From positions 1-21,949 of the IMG/VR virus record IMGVR_UViG_3300030329_005193: a stretch of 21,949 nucleotides of DNA. One strand, given 5' to 3'. The DNA is from a virus. Numbering within the stretch: the stretch's first letter is position 1; every line of letters begins with the position of its first letter. The position numbers were made by a program, and so were the translations under genes. Positions 14,230 to 20,588 of the stretch are shown in pieces. The notes below the pieces were generated by a model. That model was not told the origin of the DNA, did not search any database, and worked only from the letters and a program-made list of their open reading frames with translations.

Positions 14230-14556
14230 TCAAATTCCTAACGGGTTACATTGTGGACAGGCTGTCAACTTGGCCTCGGGCTCAAAAACACCTGGCTCAC
14301 CCGGCATACGAACCATCTTGAAATCTTCTATATAACCTTCAAGACAACCCGGATAATCACAGACATCAGGCTTTTTAATCAGAGGTCTTAAATCTCTAAC
14401 CAGCTGTTCCAGGTCAGTTACAAGTTCCTCGTCTACCGGACCCGAGAATAAAACCTTCTCACGGTCCTTTTTCTCGGCAGCATCCCCTGCCCTCAGGGAA
14501 AACATCAAATCACTTTTATTTATTTCCCAGTAAATATTGGACGTTTTTTTTATCAC
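14230..14556 (-). CDS. Small protein with C-terminal CxxC-type motif
   Basis: Taken from the GTG at 14556, this is a 108-residue protein. The GTG overlaps the previous stop (GTGA) and has GAGG about eight bases upstream; another GTG nine bases earlier gives 111 residues. The N-terminal part reads IYWEINKSDLMFSLRAGDAA, and the middle is charged and helical. The C-terminus carries CDYPGC and later CPQC, a pattern that could bind zinc, with PGEPGVFEPEAKL between. No family was recognised. It belongs to the early minus-strand operon between the nuclease and the methyltransferase. Confidence 0.55.
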   Translation of the reverse strand: MIKKTSNIYWEINKSDLMFSLRAGDAAEKKDREKVLFSGPVDEELVTDLEQLVRDLRPLIKKPDVCDYPGCLEGYIEDFKMVRMPGEPGVFEPEAKLTACPQCNPLGI

Positions 14557-14708
14557 CGCGGCCACCTCAGATACTCCAGGATATCATGGGCCAGATGAAT
14601 AAATTGAACCGGGTGAATTACCGCGAGCTCCTTTCCACCCTCACCAAAAATATGTAGCCCGGTGGGCCTCACAGCATAATAAAATTTCCACTCGTCGGAC
14701 GATTCCAT
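14553..14708 (-). CDS. Small protein of unknown function (51 residues)
   Basis: The preferred start is the ATG at 14708, which overlaps the nuclease stop by one base (TAATG), giving MESSDEWKFYYAVRPTGLHI and a C-terminus HLAHDILEYLRWPR. A longer frame from a TTG at 14753 would overlap the nuclease gene by 46 bases and is less likely. The protein is short, with no membrane segment or metal-binding motif. The stop overlaps the next start (GTGA). The function is unknown. Confidence 0.5.
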   Translation of the reverse strand: MESSDEWKFYYAVRPTGLHIFGEGGKELAVIHPVQFIHLAHDILEYLRWPR

Positions 14709-15091
14709 TATTGGATCTTCAACCTCACAAACTGTTTTAAAAAATTTAGACAATCATCCCAGCTTCTACAGAGGCTCCAGCCAAAACCCGCATCAACCAG
14801 AATATCCCGAATGAATTTCTGGTTATCACTGAGCCGCCCCTTTTTAGTTTTTATTTCAATGAAAAGGGCTTCCGCATTACCCGAAAGGGTTTCGGTCCTG
14901 GGACAAAAAATCTCAAGATCGGGCCAGCCGGGTTTTGTTCCGAGCGCAACCAGTTTTTTTTTGAAACTAATGTGCCGGACCCCCTCGTTCGGACTATGAT
15001 GAACCACACAGTTGCTCGGTAACGCGACATCCAGCATCAACCTTATCTGCTTATGAATCTGATCTTCATTCATTGTGTTTATAAAAATCAT
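14708..15091 (-). CDS. VRR-NUC domain nuclease
   Basis: This 127-residue protein is a stand-alone VRR-NUC domain, a PD-(D/E)xK-type nuclease fold that acts on branched DNA such as recombination or replication intermediates. Motifs are clear: GTKPGWPDLEIF at 51-62 (D58), FIEIKTKKGRLSDNQ at 77-91 (E79, K81, Q91) and HHSPNEG at 31-37. The length matches phage VRR-NUC proteins. A second ATG at 15073 (MNEDQIHKQI) is an equally possible start that would reduce overlap with the upstream Cro-like gene. It probably helps process phage DNA together with the recombination genes on the other strand. Confidence 0.85.
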   Translation of the reverse strand: MIFINTMNEDQIHKQIRLMLDVALPSNCVVHHSPNEGVRHISFKKKLVALGTKPGWPDLEIFCPRTETLSGNAEALFIEIKTKKGRLSDNQKFIRDILVDAGFGWSLCRSWDDCLNFLKQFVRLKIQ

Positions 15092-15278
15092 TGGGCTGAA
15101 CCATGCCGTTTGTCACAATTTTAATTAAACTCATGTATTTTTTTCCGGGAAACATGAAGGCAGGTTCTTCGGGGCTTAGACACCATCGTCGTGCCACGGT
15201 TGCATGGCTGCATCCGATTTGACGGGCCAGGTGGGAATAACTCCAGCCTTTTTCAATTCTGTATTCATTCAATGTCAT
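15066..15278 (-). CDS. Cro-like helix-turn-helix regulator
   Basis: From the ATG at 15278 this is a 70-residue protein reading MTLNEYRIEKGWSYSHLARQ and then IGCSHATVARRWCLSPEEPA. The helix-turn-helix (WSYSHLARQIGCSHATVARR, about residues 12-31) is of the Cro/CI type. It is divergent from the repressor gene, the standard arrangement of a lysis-lysogeny switch. A CGTTAAGT operator-like site lies 8-15 bases before its ATG, over the expected ribosome-binding position, and a second lies about 30 bases further. It heads the early minus-strand operon that runs through the nuclease and methyltransferase genes. Confidence 0.7.
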   Translation of the reverse strand: MTLNEYRIEKGWSYSHLARQIGCSHATVARRWCLSPEEPAFMFPGKKYMSLIKIVTNGMVQPNDFYKHNE

Positions 15279-15282
15279 CAAA

Positions 15283-15319
15283 ATTACTTAACGGTTTTTG
15301 CTAATTCACTTAACGTGAA
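15283..15319 (-). promoter_or_regulatory. Two operator-like sites before the Cro-like gene
   Basis: CTTAACGG (15287-15294) and TTCACTTAACGTGAA (15305-15319) carry the motif CGTTAAGT on the minus strand. The second is a near palindrome: TTCAC and GTGAA arms around TTAAC. They lie between the Cro-like ATG and the likely -10 of its promoter. A repressor bound here would block leftward transcription. Confidence 0.55.
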
Positions 15320-15331
15320 TTGTAAAACAAC

Positions 15332-15348
15332 TTGACGTATATAGTCAA
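15332..15348. promoter_or_regulatory. Divergent promoter core TTGAC-7-GTCAA
   Basis: TTGAC at 15332-15336 and GTCAA at 15344-15348 form a 17-bp inverted repeat. They supply a -35 (TTGACG, TTGACT) to each strand, with weak -10 candidates (TACAGA at 15355-15360 rightward, TTTACA over 15320-15325 leftward). The placement fits back-to-back promoters of the repressor and Cro-like genes. It could also be a second operator type. Confidence 0.45.
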
Positions 15349-15379
15349 CAGGATTACAGATAAAAAATGTATATAACTT

Positions 15380-15394
15380 TTTACGTTAAGGTTA
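15380..15394 (+). promoter_or_regulatory. Operator-like site upstream of the repressor gene
   Basis: TTTACGTTAAGGTTA contains the exact core ACGTTAAG at 15383-15390. It lies between the likely promoter and the preferred ATG at 15439, in the position expected for repressor autoregulation. If translation started at the upstream ATG at 15367, the site would be inside the coding region. Confidence 0.5.
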
Positions 15395-15438
15395 AGATGA
15401 ATAGGAAATTTAGAAAAAATAAAATGCAGAGGGATCCG

Positions 15439-16077
15439 ATGCCCAACAACCTTGGGGGAGCCATAATACGCAGCGGATTCTCCAAAAAGGAAGTTGCGCG
15501 GCTAAAGGGGATTACTCCACAGACTTTAAGCCGGGTGATCCACGAACGTATAAATTTAAACATACAAGATGTTGAAGAATATGCGCAGATACTGAATTGT
15601 AAGCCGCAGCATATCCTGTTTAAAACAGAACCATTGCCCGTGATCGGATACGGTCACATCGATAAGGCTGGGAATTTTTTTCGAAACTTTAATACAGATG
15701 TAATTAAACACGAAATATATTGTCACAATAATTTTACCGTAGATACGGCAGTCGTTATGTGGTCGGTGGACGAGGCTTACGATGGCCCCTGGTACAATCG
15801 TCAGGGCGCTATACAGTTCGTAAAATATAGTCCTGTTTCTGAAAATTTTGTTTGCAGAACAGGCTACGAAAGAACAGTAACAGCAAAAATAAACGACGAT
15901 CATGGAACAATAATTTCGGGTCAACTATTTCCTGAGCCAGCCGGGAAGTATACTGTACACACGCCCTGGCCCGGCGAAACTGCTACCAGAAGAAATCTCG
16001 ATCTGTTGTGGGCTACACCTGTGATGGCTCTGTCATACCGACCAGATCTATCTAACATTGAAATTGTCGAGATTTAA
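15439..16077 (+). CDS. CI-like repressor (XRE-type HTH)
   Basis: The preferred start is the ATG at 15439, because GAGG lies six bases upstream and similarity to HTH proteins begins there, giving 212 residues. Upstream in-frame ATGs at 15367, 15397 and 15424 lack such a site. The N-terminus reads MPNNLGGAIIRSGFSKKEVA. The helix-turn-helix spans about residues 14-45 (SKKEVARLKGITPQTLSRVI). The C-terminal domain (about 62-212) shows PLPVIGYGHID, where S24/LexA-type repressors have a conserved Gly-rich strand, but no Ser-Lys peptidase pair was recognised. The product probably holds the lysogenic state by binding the CGTTAAGT sites. A terminator follows closely. Confidence 0.7.
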   Translation: MPNNLGGAIIRSGFSKKEVARLKGITPQTLSRVIHERINLNIQDVEEYAQILNCKPQHILFKTEPLPVIGYGHIDKAGNFFRNFNTDVIKHEIYCHNNFTVDTAVVMWSVDEAYDGPWYNRQGAIQFVKYSPVSENFVCRTGYERTVTAKINDDHGTIISGQLFPEPAGKYTVHTPWPGETATRRNLDLLWATPVMALSYRPDLSNIEIVEI

Positions 16078-16108
16078 AAAAGGGTAGACACCACGTTCTA
16101 CCCTTTTC
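16078..16108 (+). terminator. Terminator after the repressor gene
   Basis: AAAAGGGTAGA (16078-16088) pairs with TCTACCCTTTT (16097-16107) around an 8-nt loop, just after the repressor stop. The A-rich and T-rich flanks make it work in either direction. Confidence 0.75.
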
Positions 16109-16126
16109 TCTTTCCTGACCTCAAGA

Positions 16127-16198
16127 TCGTGCAGCCTGAAAAAACTTCCGGCACTGTCGAAAAAAGATTTCTCACCAGATTGTATTTCGGCTGCACGA
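16127..16198. other. Non-coding element with 10-bp inverted repeat and capsid-gene echo
   Basis: TCGTGCAGCC (16127-16136) and GGCTGCACGA (16189-16198) are perfect inverted repeats 52 nt apart. Between them, about 34 bases at 16145-16178 match the capsid gene near 5144-5177 at roughly 27 positions, including TTTCTCACCAG. On the minus strand this is the same sense as the capsid gene and reads GEKSFFD against GEKAFFD. A 67-codon minus frame (16048-16251) covers it but has no ribosome site. It could be a structured RNA, a capsid-like decoy or chance. Confidence 0.35.
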
Positions 16199-16251
16199 AT
16201 CAGTTTACCCCAAAAGTATAAATTGTAAAGATTTGTTAATTTATTTATCAT

Positions 16252-16289
16252 AATACGTTAATTTGACTTTACAGATTACGTTAAGTGTT
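16252..16289 (+). promoter_or_regulatory. Promoter with two operator-like sites for the recombination operon
   Basis: ACGTTAAT (16255-16262) and the exact core ACGTTAAG (16278-16285) flank a -35-like TTGACT at 16263-16268. The -10 is unclear. The layout, with an operator next to and inside the promoter, repeats that at 11271. GGGGGA lies ahead of the exonuclease ATG at 16322. Confidence 0.5.
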
Positions 16290-16321
16290 TTAGTGTCTAT
16301 TCGATACTTGGGGGAAAATTT

Positions 16322-17254
16322 ATGCTACATGATTTGCCGGTTTGGGCAGAGGAATTTAATTATTTCCATCATTCCAATCCTCGAACGAAAGATAGAGCAA
16401 AATCTTTTTTTGACAAAGTACACGTTAGACCTCTTCGATCATGGGCTTTTGAAAATCTCAACTGTGATGAAAACCGGGAAAAAGCTCAGGATATATTAGA
16501 ACGGCTGTCAAGCACTCCTTCTGCAAATATGAAGGCCGGAATCTGTACCCAGTTGGGGGTCGATTTACACCTCGTACCTGATCGTGAATTTCATCAAACA
16601 CTATCTCTTCCTGAGGCCAAAGAAACAGCTATGAAGGAGATGGAAAAATATGAACCTGTCTCAGAAATCGATGCTCAGAAAAAAATGAAATACCTACAGG
16701 AACTCCCGGATGTGATCGAGCATTCTGTGCTCGGACTAAAAGAAGCAATGGCAGGTGACAATAGAATTCTTGGTGAAATAGACCTGTTAAAAGTGTTGGA
16801 TGGATGTTCACTACCTCATTTTACTAAACCCGATTACGGACGGCGGGGCGATTTAAAAACCAAGTGGTCCCGGCAAAGCGATAGAGCCAGGCATGGATGG
16901 CAGACTGCATCACTACCAAAAACTCTGAGTGGACCTTTCGATATGAATAACGTCTATCAGGCGGCTGGATTTTATGCCTGTAATAACCGCCTACCACCAT
17001 TTCTGGTGTATGCAAACGCAGCAGATTACAGAATATTTACTTCGGAGAATGCACCAGAATTAACAAATAATTTTCTGGAAGAAGTAGTCAGAGATATATC
17101 TATGCAGCATCGCATCACAGAAAATCTTTTGAAAAGTGCCGAAACAAAAGAAGAGTTATTTAATCTCACTAGCCCGGATTTTTCGCAATGGTGCTGGAAA
17201 TTTGAATCAAAAAGTTATCTTTCAGAAGCAAAAAAGATATGGGGAATGGAATAA
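16322..17254 (+). CDS. PD-(D/E)xK exonuclease of phage recombination
   Basis: This 310-residue protein probably trims dsDNA ends to give single strands for annealing. Nuclease-type motifs are visible: GICTQLGVDLHLV near 73-85, GEIDLL at 151-156 (D154), GDLKTKW at 176-182 (D177, K179) and a trailing QAAGFYA at 213-219. This order matches lambda-exonuclease/Cas4/YqaJ-like nucleases. It is the first gene of a plus-strand operon, and its stop touches the start of the annealing-protein gene. Exonuclease plus annealing protein plus SSB is the standard phage recombination set. The exact subfamily is not assigned. Confidence 0.72.
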   Translation: MLHDLPVWAEEFNYFHHSNPRTKDRAKSFFDKVHVRPLRSWAFENLNCDENREKAQDILERLSSTPSANMKAGICTQLGVDLHLVPDREFHQTLSLPEAKETAMKEMEKYEPVSEIDAQKKMKYLQELPDVIEHSVLGLKEAMAGDNRILGEIDLLKVLDGCSLPHFTKPDYGRRGDLKTKWSRQSDRARHGWQTASLPKTLSGPFDMNNVYQAAGFYACNNRLPPFLVYANAADYRIFTSENAPELTNNFLEEVVRDISMQHRITENLLKSAETKEELFNLTSPDFSQWCWKFESKSYLSEAKKIWGME

Positions 17255-17920
17255 ATGGATATAAAAGAAATACAAGCGGCTATACAGGAAATGCATTCGC
17301 TCAATCTGCGTGGTAATGAATACACGCAAGTTCAACAACGTGTTGAAGCTTTTAGAAGGCATGTCGGAACTGCTTATTCGTTACACTCCCAAATACTAAC
17401 AAATGATGGAAGATCTGTTCTAATCAAGGCAAGCATTGCAGACAAGGAAGGGAGAGTTATAGCGGAAGGACTGGCAGAGGAGCTCCGTGGTAGCTCAAAT
17501 GTCAACAAGACATCTGCGATAGAGAATTGCGAAACAAGCGCATGGGGAAGAGCCCTGGCTAATCTGGGGCTGCATGGCGGCAAAATGGCAAGCGTCGAAG
17601 AGATAACAATAGCAAAAAACAAAGACAAACAAATCGATGCAGAGGCAGCGCACAAGAATGGTGAGATTATTGACCAACGAAAAAAACGGGAGTTTTTTCC
17701 ATCGACCCCGCCGATGGACAACCTTCCACAACACGTTTTGTGGATAGAGGAAAAAATTTTACAGGTAAAAAGTATTGATAATTTATCTGAATTAAAGATT
17801 TTTTGGATGAAAAACCGGGACGAATTAAACGATTTCGGAAAAGAACATCCAAAAGAATTTGAGCAGTTTAAAGGGGTTATTAAATCCCAGCGCGACAAAT
17901 TAAATAATGGAGAGAGATAA
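17255..17920 (+). CDS. Probable ssDNA-annealing protein (Rad52/ERF-like)
   Basis: This 221-residue protein contains NEYTQVQQRVEAFRRHVGTA and LIKASIADKEGRVIAEGLAE, then RGSSNVNKTSAIENCETSAW followed by GRALANLGLHGG. The segment N-K-T-S-x-I-E-N-C-E-T-S-A-x-G-R-A-L is the hallmark of a phage protein group I know as Rad52/ERF-like annealing proteins. The C-terminal third is Lys-rich, then helical with an LSELKIFW repeat-like helix. It follows the exonuclease with no gap and overlaps the SSB-like gene by one base (TAATG). The annealing role is inferred from motif and neighbours. Confidence 0.7.
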   Translation: MDIKEIQAAIQEMHSLNLRGNEYTQVQQRVEAFRRHVGTAYSLHSQILTNDGRSVLIKASIADKEGRVIAEGLAEELRGSSNVNKTSAIENCETSAWGRALANLGLHGGKMASVEEITIAKNKDKQIDAEAAHKNGEIIDQRKKREFFPSTPPMDNLPQHVLWIEEKILQVKSIDNLSELKIFWMKNRDELNDFGKEHPKEFEQFKGVIKSQRDKLNNGER

Positions 17921-18297
17921 TGCCTCATTTTTCAATGAGTAAGTGGCAACCAAAACAGACATTAAATTCGGACAAGGAATACAGAATATTCGCCTACCTG
18001 AATTTTTCAACACCCTGGAACGATGGTCTGAAACGCTATGAATTTCAGACGGAAGAACAGAAAGAGATTTGTAATAATCTTTTTTCGGAACTATCAAAGG
18101 CCGGAGTCAAACTTTCAGTCACAATTACAGAAAGATCGGGAGATGATGTAAAGTCTTTCCCGGTAGTTGCGCGGATGCCTTTGTTTGTAAACAAATATGA
18201 CAATCAGACAGCATCTAATGCGGCAAATGAAATAGTTTATAATGCTGTTGAAAATAAACCGTCCGTTAAAACAGACGATGATGACTGGGGGTTTTGA
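17920..18297 (+). CDS. SSB-like protein with acidic C-terminal tail
   Basis: This 125-residue protein ends TDDDDWGF, an acidic tail with a terminal aromatic residue, like the partner-binding tails of bacterial and phage ssDNA-binding proteins. The body is beta-type and basic (KEYRIFAYLNFSTPWNDGLK, KLSVTITERSGDDV, FPVVARMPLFVNKY), which suits an OB fold. No standard SSB signature was recognised, so the call rests on the tail and on the operon with exonuclease and annealing protein. GGAGAG precedes the ATG, which overlaps the previous stop by one base. Confidence 0.55.
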   Translation: MPHFSMSKWQPKQTLNSDKEYRIFAYLNFSTPWNDGLKRYEFQTEEQKEICNNLFSELSKAGVKLSVTITERSGDDVKSFPVVARMPLFVNKYDNQTASNAANEIVYNAVENKPSVKTDDDDWGF

Positions 18298-18298
18298 A

Positions 18299-18508
18299 AT
18301 GGAAAAGAAACTTCTATCAACAGTTGAAGTAAGTCAGATTTTGTTTGGAGAAAGCGGTGAGACAAATAAAAAACGTGTACTGAAAATGATACATAAAAAT
18401 CAGGTAAACCATAAAAAAATTGGTACACGATATTTTGTTACAAACGAAAGTTTGAAGACATTTTTAGAAAGCGATTCCATAGAAGAGACTAGAGCCGCTC
18501 TAAATTGA
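18299..18508 (+). CDS. Small MerR/HTH_17-like protein, excisionase candidate
   Basis: Starting at the ATG at 18299, one base after the previous stop and with GGGGG upstream, this 69-residue protein reads MEKKLLSTVEVSQILFGESG. It continues with RVLKMIHKNQVNHKKIGTRY and FVTNESLKTFLESDS. The layout (helix-turn-helix, then KIGTRYFVT and a helix) is that of excisionase-type winged-helix proteins. Its last codon lies 13 nt from the converging integrase stop, and both genes are close to attP. Directional control of excision is a reasonable inference; a general regulator is the alternative. Confidence 0.6.
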   Translation: MEKKLLSTVEVSQILFGESGETNKKRVLKMIHKNQVNHKKIGTRYFVTNESLKTFLESDSIEETRAALN

Positions 18509-18521
18509 ACGACTCTTTTTT

Positions 18522-19673
18522 CTAGCTAAAGATTGCAGACACTTTTTCGTGAGTTTCTACATCATCGGTTTCAGACTCCAGCCAATGTCCATAGATGGTT
18601 TGAGTCGTTTCGATTTTTTCGTGACCCAGATACCTTGATACACGCCACAGATCATCGGGGTAGTGTTTTAACATCATGCTGGCGTAATAGTGCCTGAGGT
18701 CGTGCCATCGAATACGCTCTACCTTCGCGGCGTCACAAGCCCGTTGTATTGCCCTCAAAAATTTTGATGGCATTCTTAATGTACCTGCTTTTGAACAAAA
18801 TACTAATTGGTTAGGATCTGGCCTACCGCGCTCAAGATATAATTCTTTTAATTTTTTTATTAACTCTTTTGTCAGCGGCACTTTTCTTACACCAGCATCA
18901 GATTTTGGTAGACCAACTTTGACTGTAGAATGTTTAACAGCTTTATTGACCACTACCTTTCCGGCTACGAAATCAATATCGGCCCAGGTTAGACATCTTT
19001 GTTCGCCCTGTCTCACACCCGTTTGACACGCAAATGTTGTATAGATCTTCCACTCGTCAGTCATTTTAGAAATTATTTTCTCGATTTTTTCCGGGGAAAT
19101 CAAAGATGCCTTGGGAACTTCGGATAGTTTTCTTTTTATACCGGCTTCTCGATTGTTCAAAACCCCTGCAAAAGGATTATCTGGCCTGATGTCTTTCAGT
19201 TTGGCAAAGGCCATGAGCTGCGAGAGTGAGCCTAGACAGTTCTGAATTGTCTTTTTGCTTTTTCCGGAGTTTTTTAATTGATCTACAATTTCGGAACAGA
19301 CCATGCCGTGCGTAAGTTCCAGTGTTTTTAAATTTTTAACTAATTTCGTTTTACCAAAACACATGAAAGTCAGAAACTCGGAAATGTGCCGGTTCTTATC
19401 GAGATAGGAAGTGTTTGAAATAACACCCTCGCGCCTTTTCCTATCAATATGTTTTAGATATTCCGCTGAAAGCTGGCCGAGGGTCCACTTCCAGGACTGG
19501 TCGCTGTTTGATTCTATCACAGTAGAAATTTTTCTAAAGTGTTTCTCGGCTTCTTCCTGCGTATTAAAAAACTGCCTTCGACCGCCCACCAGGATAGACC
19601 TTGTGTCAAGACACCAGGCTTTTTGATTTTTACTTTTTCGACTCTTAATAAAACTTATTTTCGAACTTAACAT
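18522..19673 (-). CDS. int: Tyrosine recombinase integrase
   Basis: From the ATG at 19673, preceded by GAGGAG with nine-base spacing, this is a 383-residue protein; a TTG three codons upstream is excluded because it touches the ribosome site. The catalytic domain shows TGVRQGEQ (R221), WHDLRHYYA (H324, R327), YLGHEKIETT (H351) and IYGHW (Tyr361), the full R-H-R-H-Y set. An AP2-like arm-binding domain (about 1-60) and SAM-like core-binding domain (about 65-165) precede it. It integrates the phage at a tRNA gene, whose 3' end lies 220 nt upstream of its start. An operator-like site (ATTACGTTAAATGTT) lies just before the gene. Confidence 0.93.
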   Translation of the reverse strand: MLSSKISFIKSRKSKNQKAWCLDTRSILVGGRRQFFNTQEEAEKHFRKISTVIESNSDQSWKWTLGQLSAEYLKHIDRKRREGVISNTSYLDKNRHISEFLTFMCFGKTKLVKNLKTLELTHGMVCSEIVDQLKNSGKSKKTIQNCLGSLSQLMAFAKLKDIRPDNPFAGVLNNREAGIKRKLSEVPKASLISPEKIEKIISKMTDEWKIYTTFACQTGVRQGEQRCLTWADIDFVAGKVVVNKAVKHSTVKVGLPKSDAGVRKVPLTKELIKKLKELYLERGRPDPNQLVFCSKAGTLRMPSKFLRAIQRACDAAKVERIRWHDLRHYYASMMLKHYPDDLWRVSRYLGHEKIETTQTIYGHWLESETDDVETHEKVSAIFS

Positions 19674-19695
19674 TTCACGCAACTCCTCTTAACTA

Positions 19696-19710
19696 ATTAC
19701 GTTAAATGTT
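19696..19710 (-). promoter_or_regulatory. Operator-like site upstream of the integrase gene
   Basis: ATTACGTTAAATGTT contains ACGTTAAA at 19699-19706, one base from the core ACGTTAAG, and shares the flanking ATTA and TGTT with the site at 16275-16289. It lies 22-37 bases upstream of the integrase ATG, so it overlaps the likely promoter or leader. Confidence 0.4.
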
Positions 19711-19786
19711 AATCATTTTTATTCTAATTTTCAACACCTCGAAAAAAGATTTTTGGCATTAAATTTTTGGCACTGGGAAAAATTCG

Positions 19787-19819
19787 TTTGGCACTAGGCC
19801 AAAATAACCCCGTGACCCC
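19787..19819 (+). repeat. 33-bp direct repeat, left copy
   Basis: Identical over 33 bases to 20059-20091. It begins TTTGGCACTAGGCC and ends AACCCCGTGACCCC. The first half is an arm-type site. The last 14 bases occur a third time at 20100-20113. Confidence 0.9.
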
Positions 19820-19892
19820 ACGATTCGTTGGCACTGGTTTGGCACTGAGAGGCGTCGAAAAATTCTAACATATTGTAATTATTATATATTTT

Positions 19893-19919
19893 TGGCGCGG
19901 TTGACGGGGCTCGAACCCG
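19893..19919 (-). other. attP core: 3' end of a tRNA gene
   Basis: Read on the minus strand this is the 3' end of a tRNA: T-stem CGGG, loop TTCGAGC, stem CCCGT, acceptor strand CAACCGC, then G and CCA. Only the T arm and acceptor 3' strand are present, so it is not a functional tRNA. Integration would restore the host tRNA. The acceptor sequence predicts a tRNA starting GCGGTTG with discriminator G, compatible with tRNA-Asp, but the anticodon is not present to prove it. Confidence 0.8.
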
Positions 19920-20058
19920 ATGGAAATTAGGGACTAGAAAGCCTTAAATTCCTTAAACGGCTTTAAAAGTATGTGTTGCCGAAATACAATAGAACCCTAG
20001 AAACCCTTACAAAACCCTACAGTCCTTAGATCGCTTGGCACTGGCCTGGCACTGGCTT

Positions 20059-20091
20059 TTTGGCACTAGGCCAAAATAACCCCGTGACCCC
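20059..20091 (+). repeat. 33-bp direct repeat, right copy
   Basis: Exact copy of 19787-19819 on the other side of the attP core, followed nine bases later by a third AACCCCGTGACCCC at 20100-20113. Confidence 0.9.
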
Positions 20092-20124
20092 CTTAACAAA
20101 ACCCCGTGACCCCTGCACAAATAA

Positions 20125-20577
20125 CTACTCCATCAATTCAAAATGCGGACCATCAATAAATGGCCTTCGACCTTGTGAACGACGAAGGTCAACATAGGCA
20201 TTCATAGCATCTTCTGCGCTCCCTTCCCAATCTCGGAAGTCGTTTATATGCCAAGCCGCTCCCCACCGGATTTTTACTCCAACCGCAAGTGCGCCTTCCT
20301 TCATCGCGTCTGCAATCTCATCATACAATTTCAACTCCCACCGGATTCCATTTACATAAGCAGCCAGGTCAACAGCATTCCCTTCAAGGTGTTTACTTTT
20401 CATCGTTTTAGATGCGCCTTTTTCAACCAGTTTTCGTTGTTCCTCAATAGTTCGTAGCCCACAAATACACGAAAAATCCTGTGAAGTGACGTTAATAGCA
20501 TACTTCACGACTGAGACTAAGCGTTCATCAACACCTTCTAATTTTTTTAAGCTGCCATTACCTAATTTATATCCCAT
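20125..20577 (-). CDS. Endolysin, M15-family peptidase
   Basis: This 150-residue protein is a zinc peptidase of the L-alanyl-D-glutamate / D-Ala-D-Ala carboxypeptidase type that cuts peptidoglycan peptides at lysis. Zinc-binding motifs are visible: SKHLEGNAVDLAAY (H63, D70) and GPHFELM (H145), and the GLRTIEEQ segment at 40-47 is also typical. There is no signal peptide, so it needs the holin encoded just upstream (11-nt gap) to reach the wall. The length matches phage M15 endolysins. It is the last gene before attP. Confidence 0.88.
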   Translation of the reverse strand: MGYKLGNGSLKKLEGVDERLVSVVKYAINVTSQDFSCICGLRTIEEQRKLVEKGASKTMKSKHLEGNAVDLAAYVNGIRWELKLYDEIADAMKEGALAVGVKIRWGAAWHINDFRDWEGSAEDAMNAYVDLRRSQGRRPFIDGPHFELME

Positions 20578-20588
20578 GTACTTTTTCC

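Larger units (their letters stand above)
19753..20113. other. attP: attP region with arm-type sites
   Basis: The tRNA-like core at 19893-19919 is flanked by repeats TTGGCACT or one-base variants, all on the plus strand. Left sites start at 19753 (TTGGCATT), 19767, 19788, 19828 and 19839. Right sites start at 20035, 20046 (CTGGCACT) and 20060. They lie beside the integrase gene, which is where arm-type binding sites are expected. Between core and right arms, three ACCCT repeats at 10-11 base spacing and an AAAGCC/GGCTTT inverted repeat (about 19938-19963) may bind Xis or host factors. Confidence 0.75.

Noticed and set aside
15556-15924. 122-codon minus-strand ORF opposite the repressor
   Set aside because: It is antisense to a gene with a clear HTH; the Cys/Tyr/Ile-rich translation looks like a shadow frame.
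16048-16251. 67-codon minus-strand ORF after the repressor gene as a real CDS
   Set aside because: It lacks a ribosome site, covers the repressor terminator and overlaps the repressor 3' end in antisense. The capsid-like segment in it is reported as a finding instead.
17374-17928. 184-codon minus-strand ORF opposite the annealing-protein gene
   Set aside because: It is a shadow of the strongly supported plus-strand gene, with a Ser/Cys/Phe-rich translation and no ribosome site.
18485-18521. Terminator between excisionase candidate and integrase
   Set aside because: A TAGAG/CTCTA stem and a T-run exist but are 14 bases apart, so a functional hairpin-plus-T structure is not supported.
19893-19919. 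Complete tRNA gene
   Set aside because: Only the T arm and the acceptor 3' strand are present. The sequence further 5' on the minus strand does not form D or anticodon arms.
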